A DNA stretch of 17,782 nucleotides from Glomus cerebriforme (lineage: Eukaryota; Glomeromycota; Glomeromycetes; Glomerales; Glomeraceae). The translations under genes were made by a program, and so were the position numbers. Of the stretch, positions 8,590 to 16,415 are shown one piece after another. Where the stretch lies: contig QKYT01000455.1 of assembly GCA_003550305.1 (NCBI GenBank), positions 4,628-22,409 of the forward strand, given 5' to 3'. How positions within the stretch are numbered: the first letter of the stretch is position 1; each line of letters opens with the position of its first letter. The notes under the pieces are model-generated. The model ran no database searches, was not told where the DNA came from, and worked only from the letters and a program-made list of their open reading frames with translations.

Positions 8590-8699
8590 TAACTATCATG
8601 GTTGATAATGACACAAACGGGTAAAAATATTCAATACCATAAACGTACACATACCTGGCGCATTCGGAATGGGAAACCGATATGACTTAAAATGTATTC

Positions 8700-9710
8700 C
8701 TGAGAAAGGGCAAGCATTAAATATATGTCGCACAGGCATAACGTAATTACACGTGACATTAACATGTCAAGAACTGCTTTATTTAATAAAATAAATTGTT
8801 ACTGAAAGATACAGCCTACAGTACATTAAATGCGAATATATTGCTGTTACATGATACAAAAAAATTATTCTTCTAAATTCTGATGTGTGATATAGAAGTG
8901 GTCTGCAAAGGAAATTAAGGCTTGCGGTTTGCATACGTCTTTTAATAACACTTCTGGGATGAATTTGACGAATATCCAGAGGAATATTATTAAACCGTTC
9001 TCCCAGGTTGTTTTGAATTACAGTCTCAAGTGCACTAACTGTCTAACCCATGTCAATTGTAACTGTTTGCTCGATGCTATTGCATGAGAGAATATTAAGT
9101 TGAGCTCTAGGAACGATGAGACAAATATTCAATTGGTCATCCTGCGGAGTGAAATCCTCCATTAGTATCTTTGTGAATGAAGACCAAAATGAGGAGAGAA
9201 TAAAGGGCATATACGTACCTTAATTTTTTATGGGAAGATGTTACAGAAAAGTTGGCTGAACTTTTACGTACCTTTACATGATTTATATCTTGCTAGAAAA
9301 AAGTTAAGGAGGTATGGGGCGTAATTAGTATTGTTGTATGATGCCAAGGGTTCCATGAAAGTATATGCAAATGGAATCATACCTTTTCACATGTAGATCT
9401 ACCCTGCAAGACGCAAAGATAGTTAAGTTCTCATTGATCTCAAAATTGCGAAGTCCTCAGCCTTTCATAATATATGGATTTGCCATCAATATTAACATAT
9501 ACAGTAAGTCCTGTATTGCGTATAGACTGACTTTCACATTTTTCTCATGTTTGTTCAGGAAAAAAAATAGAGGTAGTTAGCATATATATTTTCAAAATTA
9601 ATATGCGAAAATTATTATGTCATACAGACCTGCATTTATTTTGTCGCACAATCTGTGACTCAGCAAATTCTTCTGAGCTGGCGATCACTTCTCTGAATCG
9701 GTCTTAATCG
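8700..9710. repeat. Duplicated block, copy B (partner 3700-4870)
   Basis: This is the same-orientation match to copy A described at 3700-4870. Its high-coordinate end, near 9705, abuts an integrase-like fragment, so the transposon scrap may mark one edge of the duplication. Copy A has no such fragment at the matching edge. Confidence 0.8.
8865..9162 (-). pseudogene. CRN-type header gene, copy B, stop and frameshift
   Basis: ATG at 9162 reads MEDFTPQDDQLNICLIVPRA, then a TVTIDMG strand, in-frame TAG (9043-9045), TVSALETVIQNNLGERFNN and IPLDIRQI. This parallels the copy A header (DIFLNCLIP, SSLVEAIRN, FQDIDP). After about residue 85 the neighbouring frame reads ISFADHFYITHQNLEE and stops at 8865-8867, which looks like a family C-terminus, so a one-base indel near 8920-8930 is likely. 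The segment at the expected L-x-L-Y-K-V motif is poorly conserved. Paralogue of the gene at 3891-4318 inside a duplicated block. Confidence 0.55.
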
Positions 9711-9891
9711 ATAAACTTCGACGGAGGCTTGTATATTATCTGATATATGACCTGTTTGTTTAGCCAATCTTCAATTTCTGCAAGAGTAAAGTAGTAAACT
9801 TATATCTGATCTTCTTACAAACATCCCACATTTTTTCAGCAGTTTGATAATAACCTTCAGGCTGGTAATACAGCTTATGGAATATGAGATC
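9704..9891 (-). pseudogene. Integrase-like transposon fragment
   Basis: Two frames together read DLIFHKLYYQPEGYYQTAEK, MWDVCKK, then FTLAEIEDWLNKQVIYQ and KPPSKF. The order YY-P-G-Y...A-K-W...I-x-W-L-x-x-Q-x-x-Y-Q-x-x-K-P resembles the region just before the DDE core of retroviral-type integrases in Maverick/Ginger-like elements. The frame changes near 9795-9810, and the sequence stops at 9704-9706 before any catalytic residues. It continues in frame, through TGA at 9892-9894, from the F-box-like ORF above. Confidence 0.45.
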
Positions 9892-10086
9892 TCAATATAT
9901 AAGTTGCTCTCTTTTGGGTCTTTTTAATAGTTCGAGACTTACTTCCTTTTTCCATATATCATTTATGCTATGACAATTATAAAGATCCTGTATCGATAAA
10001 TTTTTTAGAATAAAGGGTATTAATTCAGGTGCAAGCTGATCAAGTAAATTATCTGTATGCATTTTTATGATTAGGAGATTTTTCAA
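9892..10086 (-). CDS. Short F-box-like protein or fragment (64 aa)
   Basis: Residues 16-50 read LDQLAPELIPFILKNLSIQD and LYNCHSINDIWKKEV. That matches the F-box pattern L-x-P-E-(L/I)...I...L...D-L-x-N-C...(V/I)-N...W, the domain that binds Skp1 in SCF ubiquitin ligases. Only the F-box is present; the leucine-rich or other substrate-binding region that normally follows is missing, replaced after TGA at 9892-9894 by integrase-like sequence. Large F-box families are typical of Rhizophagus. It may be a remnant rather than an expressed gene. Confidence 0.45.
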   Translation of the reverse strand: MKNLLIIKMHTDNLLDQLAPELIPFILKNLSIQDLYNCHSINDIWKKEVSLELLKRPKREQLIY

Positions 10087-10163
10087 TCGAAAAAATAAGG
10101 TTAATCATTGCGCAGATCTGCTTATGCATTGTGGCCCAGCCAAAAATCTTCCAAGGCTAATGA
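10087..10163. other. Short gap between F-box-like ORF and gag-like remnant
   Basis: There are several stops in all minus frames and nothing is recognised. Confidence 0.4.
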
Positions 10164-11280
10164 TCACTGCTCCAGACTGACTGGCTCAGAAGAACAATCA
10201 TCTTTTTGCGCAAACTCTACCTCTCATGCCAATCTATCCAATGTCAATTTAAGACCAATTATATAGACTTCTTGTCGAAATTCAGGCGCAACCCCTGCTA
10301 AAAACACTTTTTTAATATTTTTATTCACATCTTCTATAATATCATCTAAACTTTCCATATTGTGCAAATTGCTATTAAATCCCATACTTTGCTATATGAG
10401 CCTATATCTATATTAATGATGAGCACCTGACTCCAGATATTCACATAGCTCAGGATAATCAAACACGCCTACAACTCTATCCTGTTTTATATTCTTGAAG
10501 TGATAAAACCTATTGCCCTATTATATGTGTGTTCATATTTGACCGGATTGCATAATGGCAAATACTGCATGCTCAATTTTTTAACCATACATGATAATTT
10601 ATCCGATTCAATTACTCTATTATTTGAGTCTGCTTAGCCTTTTTTGGCTTGTAGAATTTGTCTTTCTTTTCTTTGGATACAACTATCTCCTCTGTCATTT
10701 CTTCAGGTGAACTGGACTCAGATAATTCAGAGAATGATGTGCTCTCAAAGGGGCCTGTTATAGCATCACATAGATAATANATTTCTTGGCCAATACTTTT
10801 AAGATTTTGATGTATCTTTGTTACAAAATTTATAATATTTATGTTGGTGCTATAACTTGTCTTGCTAATTGCATATATGCGCCATTCATTAGTCTAGCTT
10901 ATGGTGGTAGTCTAGATAAAAATGTTGCCTCTTCTCTAAATAAAATTCCAGGCATCCCTTGCTTCCCACCAAGGGACCACATTTTCAGCTATCTTCTGTA
11001 TATTATATTTGACAATTTCTTTTTCTTGTCCGTAGAGCATTCCATTGCTAAGCATATAGCTTTCAATCTCTACCTGTTTTTTAGCCATCTCAATTTCCCT
11101 TTCAGTATAAAAATTCTCTATNTCTTGATAAAATAATCCTTGCATAAAAAGATCATAAGGATATTTTCTCTCTACCTCTTCCATTTGGAACTCTCATTCA
11201 CATTCTAATTTATAATATTCTAATACTTNTATNTTCCATCTTTGCCAAAACTCATACTGAATTTCTTTATACCAAGTGCT
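10164..11280 (-). pseudogene. Degraded coding remnant, gag-like in its last third
   Basis: The minus strand keeps protein-like text over 1.1 kb despite many stops. Examples are KEIQYEFWQRW, the 82-codon open piece at 10936-11184 (MEEVERKYPYDLFMQGLFYQ...VVPWWEARDAWN), a Ser/Glu-rich linker (FSELSESSSPEEMTEE), a Lys-rich tail (KPKKAKQTQ), and finally VFLAGVAPEFRQEVYIIGL with LTLDRLA.EVEFAQKD. The last part resembles the end of a retrotransposon Gag (FL-x-G-x-x-P-E-x-R-x-x-V...L), but no zinc knuckle or pol follows. At least eight in-frame stops and one or more frame changes (about 10500-10620) are seen; N bases at about 10780, 11122 and 11229-11233 add doubt. The 5' part may be the degenerate continuation of the coiled-coil gene at 11476. 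Confidence 0.5.
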
Positions 11281-11299
11281 ATTTATTTAGCAGAATTTA

Positions 11300-11476
11300 T
11301 CACAAGCTTTGTTCTAATTCCTCGACTCTAGCATCACGCTTGGCATTCTCCTCCATAACCTGCTTTAGAAGTTCAACATTCCTAGCCTCAATCTCGGCTT
11401 TCTCAGCCTCAAGATTGGCGTTCTTAGTCTCAAGCTCGCTAATGTGTTGTCTCAATAATTCAAGCTCTGATGACAT
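11300..11476 (-). CDS. 58-aa coiled-coil ORF, copy 2 (truncated family member)
   Basis: ATG at 11476 opens MSSELELLRQHISELETKN, then heptads through EIEARNVELLKQVMEENAKRD and ELEQSL, stopping at 11300-11302. It is the N-terminal coiled coil of the family also found at 2224 and 15561; family members normally continue for hundreds of residues, so this copy is truncated by a stop directly after the first coiled coil. The upstream spacer carries the CACGTG-led element at 11526-11560, as in the other modules. A short dimerising peptide is possible but unproven. Confidence 0.6.
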   Translation of the reverse strand: MSSELELLRQHISELETKNANLEAEKAEIEARNVELLKQVMEENAKRDARVEELEQSL

Positions 11477-11525
11477 GATCTATAACTAATACATTGTATA
11501 TAAGCATTCAAAATAAAAATAAAAA

Positions 11526-11560
11526 TCACGTGCGCGTAAAGATTCTTCACACCGATCACT
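11526..11560 (-). promoter_or_regulatory. CACGTG-led palindromic element, module 2
   Basis: TCACGTGCGCGTAAAGATTC is followed by TTCACACCGATCACT. It aligns with the elements at 15649-15690 and 15176-15210, though the central palindrome has decayed. It lies 50-85 bases upstream of the coiled-coil ATG at 11476, in the 216-bp spacer (11477-11692). Confidence 0.5.
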
Positions 11561-11692
11561 TCTGCCGAGAAAAAAATGGTTTATTAATACATGCAAAAAA
11601 TAAATACAATCGAGACTTTGCCCGTAGTACATGTCGTTTCTATGTTAATGACTGCGGACTTATACCGCCTATTTTTTCTTGATTATCTCTTC

Positions 11693-12320
11693 TTAGTTGC
11701 GGGTTCCTCACTACCTACTATTCTATTCTTTAACAATTCTACTATAACCTCTAAACTCTCTTCACATTCTTACGCAATTCTGTATCATCTTTCTGTCAGT
11801 GAAATTCGATACTCGATCCTGCTCGTACTATAGATGCCCTCGGTGCTGTGCAGGATGAAGTACCAGTCAGTTGTACTGACTATACCATAGACGTAATCAT
11901 AATCAGGATCGAACGCTTCATCGGCCTTTCGCTTTTTCTTGAGCATGTCTAAGTTCATCTGGAAGAACGAAAATTAGCAATATCGAATGATTAACCAGTA
12001 ATGAGCGAATAATCATCCCATTCTGATCCGGTTGTCCTAATAATCGATATTCTGGTTAAAATAAAACGGTCATCAGTTATACGAGATATGAAGTGGGAAA
12101 ATAAATCAACAGTGCATAGCATTAACCTTAGTTAAGCCCAGCCGAAGATTTATGTTTTTGCATCCCGTGATACTAGCAAGATCCTCAGAAATCTATGGTC
12201 ATTAGTTTGCAAGCTATGAAGTCACTTCCTTGCAAATGCACAACCACAACTGAAAGTATATTTCAATCATACCTTATTAGCGTAAGTCTCGTTCGGAACT
12301 TTAACATTCTTCGTCAACGT
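11693..12320 (-). pseudogene. SAM/PD-(D/E)XK nuclease family, copy 2, 5'-truncated and decayed
   Basis: The clearest part is MNLDMLKKKRKADEAFDPDY, followed by DYVYGIVSTTDWYFILHSTE and GIYSTS, then ELRKNVKRV and LEVIVELLKNRIV...TKKR, matching copies 1 and 3. Upstream, an 80-nt intron (12193-12272, GTATGA...CATAG with a CTAATGAC branch-like site) sits where copies 1 and 3 have theirs. Exon 2 begins ISEDLASITGCK where the others have LICITEDK, so the Glu-x-Lys catalytic motif is lost. A 168-bp interruption (11959-12126, GTTAAT...TTCCAG) is extra; it may be a new intron or an insertion. The frame shifts again near 11780-11795. No SAM-like half is recognisable. Confidence 0.65.
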
Positions 12321-12681
12321 TTTTTTCAAACTGTGAACGTCGGTTCTTTAAAATAATATTACGGCTGAGTGAAAAAAAGTGACATCGCATAGAGTATGTG
12401 CTTTTACTTTTTTAAGTCGTTCTGTTGCACACACAAAGCCACATTAGTCAGATCGATGAAAATTTTATATAAATATCCGGATTTGTTTGCTCTGATGAAA
12501 AATTTTTTTTTGTTTTTATCCGAAAATGCCAATCAAGCGGTCATGTTGGACTAAGAGTAATTTTTCATCATAAAGTGCTACCGAAGCATCATAAAATGTT
12601 AAATCGATTAAACGGTTTTATCAANAATGACCCNGCGGATAGTCGTAGTAGTCATAATGGAAAAAGGTATGTGATAACGTA
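12321..12681. other. Intergenic, no supported gene
   Basis: There is nothing recognisable on either strand. N bases occur at about 12625 and 12634. A plus-strand open frame at 12575-12820 runs through the promoter region of the next gene and has no protein character. Confidence 0.45.
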
Positions 12682-12752
12682 TGACGTTCGTATGCTCAAG
12701 ATTATGACTCAAAATTATGACTCAAAATTATACATCCTTTATATATATATAA
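12682..12752 (+). promoter_or_regulatory. Candidate promoter of the CRN gene: TGACGT, two TGACTCA, TATA
   Basis: TGACGT lies at 12682-12687, and TGACTCA occurs twice, at 12705-12711 and 12718-12724, in a 13-base direct repeat (ATTATGACTCAAA twice). TTTATATATATATAAC follows at 12738-12753, about 65-80 bases before the ATG at 12817. TGACTCA is the classic Gcn4/AP-1 bZIP site and TGACGT a CREB/ATF half site, so bZIP control is a reasonable guess from spacing and position; no experiment is implied. Confidence 0.45.
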
Positions 12753-12816
12753 CGCGCCTAAACTTCAAAAAAAAATCTCTAAAAGCTTTTTCTCCTTCTC
12801 TTAACCTTATAGAAAA

Positions 12817-14723
12817 ATGACCCAAAAGGTAGTGTCTTGTTACATTTTAGATAGAAACCATAAGATTACAATTGACCTTTGCGACACGAACGCCATTTAT
12901 GACAAAAGTGGTAGTCATGAAGTCCCCTTTGACCTACTCACCTTTGACCATCTCAGGAAACTAATATGGAGTGATATAAAGAGTAACGAGGAAGATATCA
13001 ACGGGGCTAAACAACTGAAACTATGGTTAGGANAGAAGTCAAAGGAGTTGGAAAAAAATTTTCGTGNTNGAGTTTATGAGGAGTTGGACCCGACTGACAA
13101 ACTTTCTACAAATATTTTTCAATCCGGCTCTATCATCATCGTGCAACCACCATCTTCGCCCGCCACCACTGGTAAGTGTCTCCCAATGGTTTACCTCTCG
13201 AACAAGAAATTCGCGTTGTCTCACATCTTATATTTTTCTGATATTTAGAGTCCCCTAGCAAACGAAGAAAACTTGATGAACTTGGTGAAGATAGTATAAA
13301 ACTACAAAAGGTTTGGAATACTTTTAAGAATACTCCAGATGAGAATTTTGGTGTCCCATTCCTTCAGTTTTCAGAGGACGTTTCTTACCTTTTTGGCAAA
13401 GATGATCAAAGTAACAATATAACCACCCTGTTCATCCGTAAAATTTATCGCCACCTATCTAAGATTATTGAGAGAACTGGGACCCGTCACTTTATTATAA
13501 TCGGAAATCCGGGAATTGGAAAAACCTTCTTTGGTTATTACCTACTTTATAAACTTGCACAACAAAATAAAACGGTTATATACCACAAGCATGACATGCT
13601 TCCGATTCTCTTTAGTAATAATACTTCTTACAGTGGAAAAAAGATTTATGAATTCAAAAATATCCTGGCAAATGACGATGTTTGGTACATCGTGGATGGA
13701 AGTAAACCGATGAATTTTACCGCCAAGACAATCCTCATCAGTTCGCCCCAAAAGAATAACTACAAAGAATTTGCTAAGATCGGAACAACTTTTCAATATA
13801 TGTCGGTATGGTCATGGGAAGAAACTGATACATGCAGGGCAGTACTTTTTCCCGAACTTACTCAAGATTTTGTTCGGGAATTGTACGATCGTTGGGGTGG
13901 AATTCCTCGGTTTACCTTGTTCTATGCACTCAATAGATCTCAACAATGTCTCCTTGACAAGGAAATTAACTCAGTTAATGAGACAATATTCAATTTTATT
14001 GGCGAATCCGCGGATGACAATTGCGCTATTCACAAAATCATCCATATCTACACAAACGAACCACAAGAGGAAGGGGAGGAAACAGAGGAAATAGAGGATG
14101 ATCCTTCTTCATCAAAAACTCCTGCAGTGACTGAGTTCTATACCATGTCAATTTTAAAATTTGCGTCTGATTATGTTTCTGAAAAGGTAATGGATATACT
14201 CATAAAGAATTTCAAGGATCACTTGTTGAATTTTGTGCGAGCTAGCTCAGCGATAGGTGATTATGGTACACTTCGTGGTACTATATTTGAGCGACTTGCT
14301 CACAGAAAGTTATTAAAGGGAGGATCATTTAAAGTTCGGCCTTTAATCAAAAATACAGCAACTGAAAGCATTGAATTACAAATACCCGATCGGGAAAAAT
14401 TGGTGTTTAGCAATATTGGAGAGATTAAACCCAACATGTACTGTATACCAATCCAACAAAACCACAAGTCCTTCGATGCGTGTGTTTCTCCTGACACATT
14501 TTTCCAAATGACTATCGCTAAGAGTCATCCTATCGTCAAGAGTGGATTGGATAAATATATTAATAAAGACAACAATTCCGAAATCAAGTTTTATTTTGTC
14601 CTGCCGAAGGAATTATATAACTCTTATGGAGAGCAGGATCTTCACACTGCAAAAAAAATTGTTTACAGGAGAAAGTTTAATCGCCTTAAACAATATGCTC
14701 TGGAATTTGACCTGAAGTTGTAA
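12817..14723 (+). CDS. Crinkler (CRN) protein: ubiquitin-like header, P-loop NTPase, REase-fold C-terminus
   Basis: Two exons (12817-13171, 13249-14723) join across a 77-nt intron (GTAAGT...TTTAG, phase 1) to give about 609 residues with a normal TAA. Residues 1-118 are the header: a KVVSCYI strand, LKLW at 67-70, SIIIVQPP (105-112) matching the HVLVxxP-type junction. SKRRKL at 122-127 looks like a nuclear localisation signal. GNPGIGKT at 204-211 is Walker A and VWYIVDG (Asp268) Walker B. An acidic stretch (about 391-403) precedes the C-terminal restriction-endonuclease-type domain: LRGTIFERLA (Glu466), KSFDACV (Asp528), QMTIAK (538-543), with the D...Q-x-(T)...K pattern of CRN nucleases. CRN proteins act in host cells, often the nucleus. 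There is no signal peptide. Three N bases leave codons 73, 84 and 85 unread. It seems the only intact effector here. Confidence 0.85.
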
Positions 14724-14929
14724 TTTGTATTGAAAGATATCATTTATGTTATCATGTATATAGTAAAAACAATTTTTGTAATTAATGGTGATTTTTTGTA
14801 GCAAAATTTCGAAATTTTTATTAGTAAATTATTAATTAAAATTGCTTTCGCGAAAAATTCAATTCTTCACGATACATAAAATATTTTAAATTTTGTTTGT
14901 TCCTTGGTTATTAAATGACCGTCAAATTT
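14724..14929. other. 3' flank of CRN gene, convergent with the coiled-coil pseudogene
   Basis: This is an AT-rich 3' region. TTTGTATTGAAAG and ATGTATATAGTAAAAAC follow the stop, but there is no clean AATAAA. The next gene on the minus strand ends at 14930, so the two are tail to tail. Confidence 0.4.
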
Positions 14930-15561
14930 TTATTTTATTGACTGCTTATGCTGATATTTTCTAGGATCTTCTTTTCTCTTAATTATATCATGATAAAATC
15001 GCATATCACTCTCCAGGATGCATTTGCTGGCCCTCAGCCTCAGTAACGATCGAAAATTTCTTGGGATCGATACCATGTTCGATGGCATATATTGATAAAG
15101 GCATTTGGAACTTTTGAACCGATTTCAGAGGAATTACCTGAGTAGGTATACTTACCGATGAATCAGAATTTTTAGTCACGTGTACGTGACAATTTTGTCA
15201 CGCCGATCACTTTTTACAATCGATATTATTTAGACTTAACAGTCTTAACATCCCTGATTCGATCCTCATATGCTTTATAGTAGCAATACCAAGCTTCTGT
15301 TCATCCACTACCAAGGAAGCCTGTTCCACTATCGCGAGTCTAGTCTCAAGCTCTGTATTCTTTTGTTCTAGTTCCCTGACTCTTACATCACGTCTAGCAT
15401 TCTCTGCAACAGTATCCGTCTTACTTTTCTCCAACTCGATTCTATTCCTGAATTTGGCATTCTCAACTTCGTGCTTGACACTCTCTTTTGGATCTTTTGG
15501 AAAGTTTCTCAACCTCAAGATAAAAGATACATTGTTTCAACGATTCAAGCTCGGATGGCAT
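14930..15561 (-). pseudogene. Coiled-coil family gene, copy 3, disrupted and internally shortened
   Basis: ATG at 15561 reads MPSELESLKQCIFYLEVEKL, then the frame changes near 15505-15520 to VKHEVENAKFRNRIELEK and VAENARRDVRVRELEQKNTE with LETRLAIVEQASLVVDEQ, almost word for word the coiled coil of copy 1. After a stop at 15207-15209 and the palindrome at 15176-15210, the strand again reads as protein: SIPTQVIPLKSVQKFQMP, LSIYAIEHGIDPKKFSIVTE, a frame change near 15023, then MRFYHDIIKRKEDPRKY and a stop at 14930-14932. The middle of the family protein is missing, so this may be two pieces joined by the palindromic repeat. Function unknown. Confidence 0.6.
15176..15210. repeat. CACGTG-led palindromic element inside copy 3 coiled-coil gene
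   Basis: TCACGTGTACGTGACAATTT is followed by TGTCACGCCGATCAC. Arms CGTGACA/TGTCACG flank an ATTT centre, with CACGTG before and CCGATCAC after, the same layout as the element at 15649-15690. Here it lies at the 3' end of a coiled-coil piece rather than before a start codon, which argues that the element is a mobile or recombinogenic repeat and not only a promoter. Confidence 0.6.
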
Positions 15562-15648
15562 GATCGAAAGTATGCTTTATGCACGAAGGGAATTGTTCAA
15601 TATTCTATAGCAATTATAGTGATGCTTTAAGTTAATACAAGAAAAAAA

Positions 15649-15690
15649 TCACGTGCGCGTGAACAATTGTTCACGCCGATCACGTTTGTC
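15649..15690. repeat. CACGTG + perfect 20-bp palindrome, module 3 spacer
   Basis: CACGTG (15650-15655) is followed by the perfect palindrome GCGTGAACAATTGTTCACGC (15657-15676) and CGATCACG. It sits in the 259-bp spacer (15562-15820), about 95-115 bases upstream of the coiled-coil ATG. It is the best preserved of four related elements (2277-2310, 11526-11560, 15176-15210) and gives the likely consensus. Confidence 0.7.
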
Positions 15691-15820
15691 AAGAAAAAAA
15701 CGCCAAGACTTTAATCGTTACCAATAGCCAAGAAAAATTTTTTATTATTACATGCGAAAAATAAATACAAATGTTCGGGACTTTGCCCGTGATACATGAC
15801 GTCTAGGTTAATATACATGA

Positions 15821-16415
15821 TTATTTTTTCGAACGATATTCCTCTATCTTTGCTCTCTTCCTATCCGATTTATCCTCTACACATGCCCTATCTTCCAACA
15901 AGCCAATGGATTATACCTAAAACCTTCTTGACGCCCTTACGCAATGTTTTATATTCTTCGGAGTTCTCAACCAGAGCCTCTTCGACAAATTCGATGCTAA
16001 AGGGGGCCTTACTCGCCTGTAAAATTTCACCTGGAGAATAGAGGAGAAAATGCCAATCCCTGGCAGACGTCACAACCCCGTACAGATAGTCAAAATAGTC
16101 CTCATCACGCTTTCGTTTTCTCTTGTTCGTTTGAAACGAACTTTCGAGTTGTTTGATATTCTGAGCGAAGCCTTCTGTTAGCTTTTGTTGGACCTTATCC
16201 TCTGTGATGCAAATAAGCTCATCGGATTCCTATAAGTTTATATTTTGCGGTAAGTTAACATAGGATCTAGTAGTATGTAGGAGGAACGGTAAAAAAATAC
16301 AAGGCTCACCTTGATTGCATAATCGACCTTCATCTCCAATTATTTCGTACTCGGGCCTCATGCTAAATTTCTTTTTCTGGCATCTTCTGTGAATTTTCGC
16401 ATGCTTACACTTCAT
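15821..16415 (-). pseudogene. SAM/PD-(D/E)XK nuclease family, copy 3, 5'-truncated
   Basis: The recognisable part begins near 16415 with FSMRPEYEIIGDE, then after a one-base frame change VDYAIK, an 80-nt intron (16230-16309, GTGAGC...TATAG), and SDELICITEDKVQQKL with GFAQNIKQLESSFQTN, KRKRKRDEDYFDYLYGVVTS and ARDWHFLLYSPGEI. Asp of VDYAIK and Glu-x-Lys of ITEDK are intact. It continues LRKGVKKVLGII, where an inserted base near 15915 puts a stop at 15888-15890, and the neighbouring frame carries GLLEDRACVEDKSDRKRAK to a stop at 15821-15823. The SAM-like N-terminal half is absent. Compared with copies 1 and 2 it is the least decayed nuclease domain. Confidence 0.7.

Noticed and set aside
9365..9580. 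71-codon plus-strand open frame in duplicated block B
   Set aside because: The matching part of block A has no open frame in this phase, so it is not conserved as coding.
11494..11833. Two overlapping plus-strand open frames of 62 and 80 codons
   Set aside because: They are antisense to the module 2 spacer and the end of the SAM/nuclease copy 2, which explains the sequence better.
12575..12820. 81-codon plus-strand open frame before the CRN gene
   Set aside because: It contains the TATA-like run and bZIP-type sites, includes N bases, and has no protein character.
13172..13248. Reading exon 1 of the CRN gene straight through to a stop near 13246
   Set aside because: GTAAGT...TTTAG borders are canonical, and splicing restores a frame that runs into the P-loop domain. 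The read-through tail is unlike CRN proteins.
13542..13796. 84-codon minus-strand open frame inside the CRN gene
   Set aside because: It is a shadow of the NTPase domain coding strand with no family resemblance.
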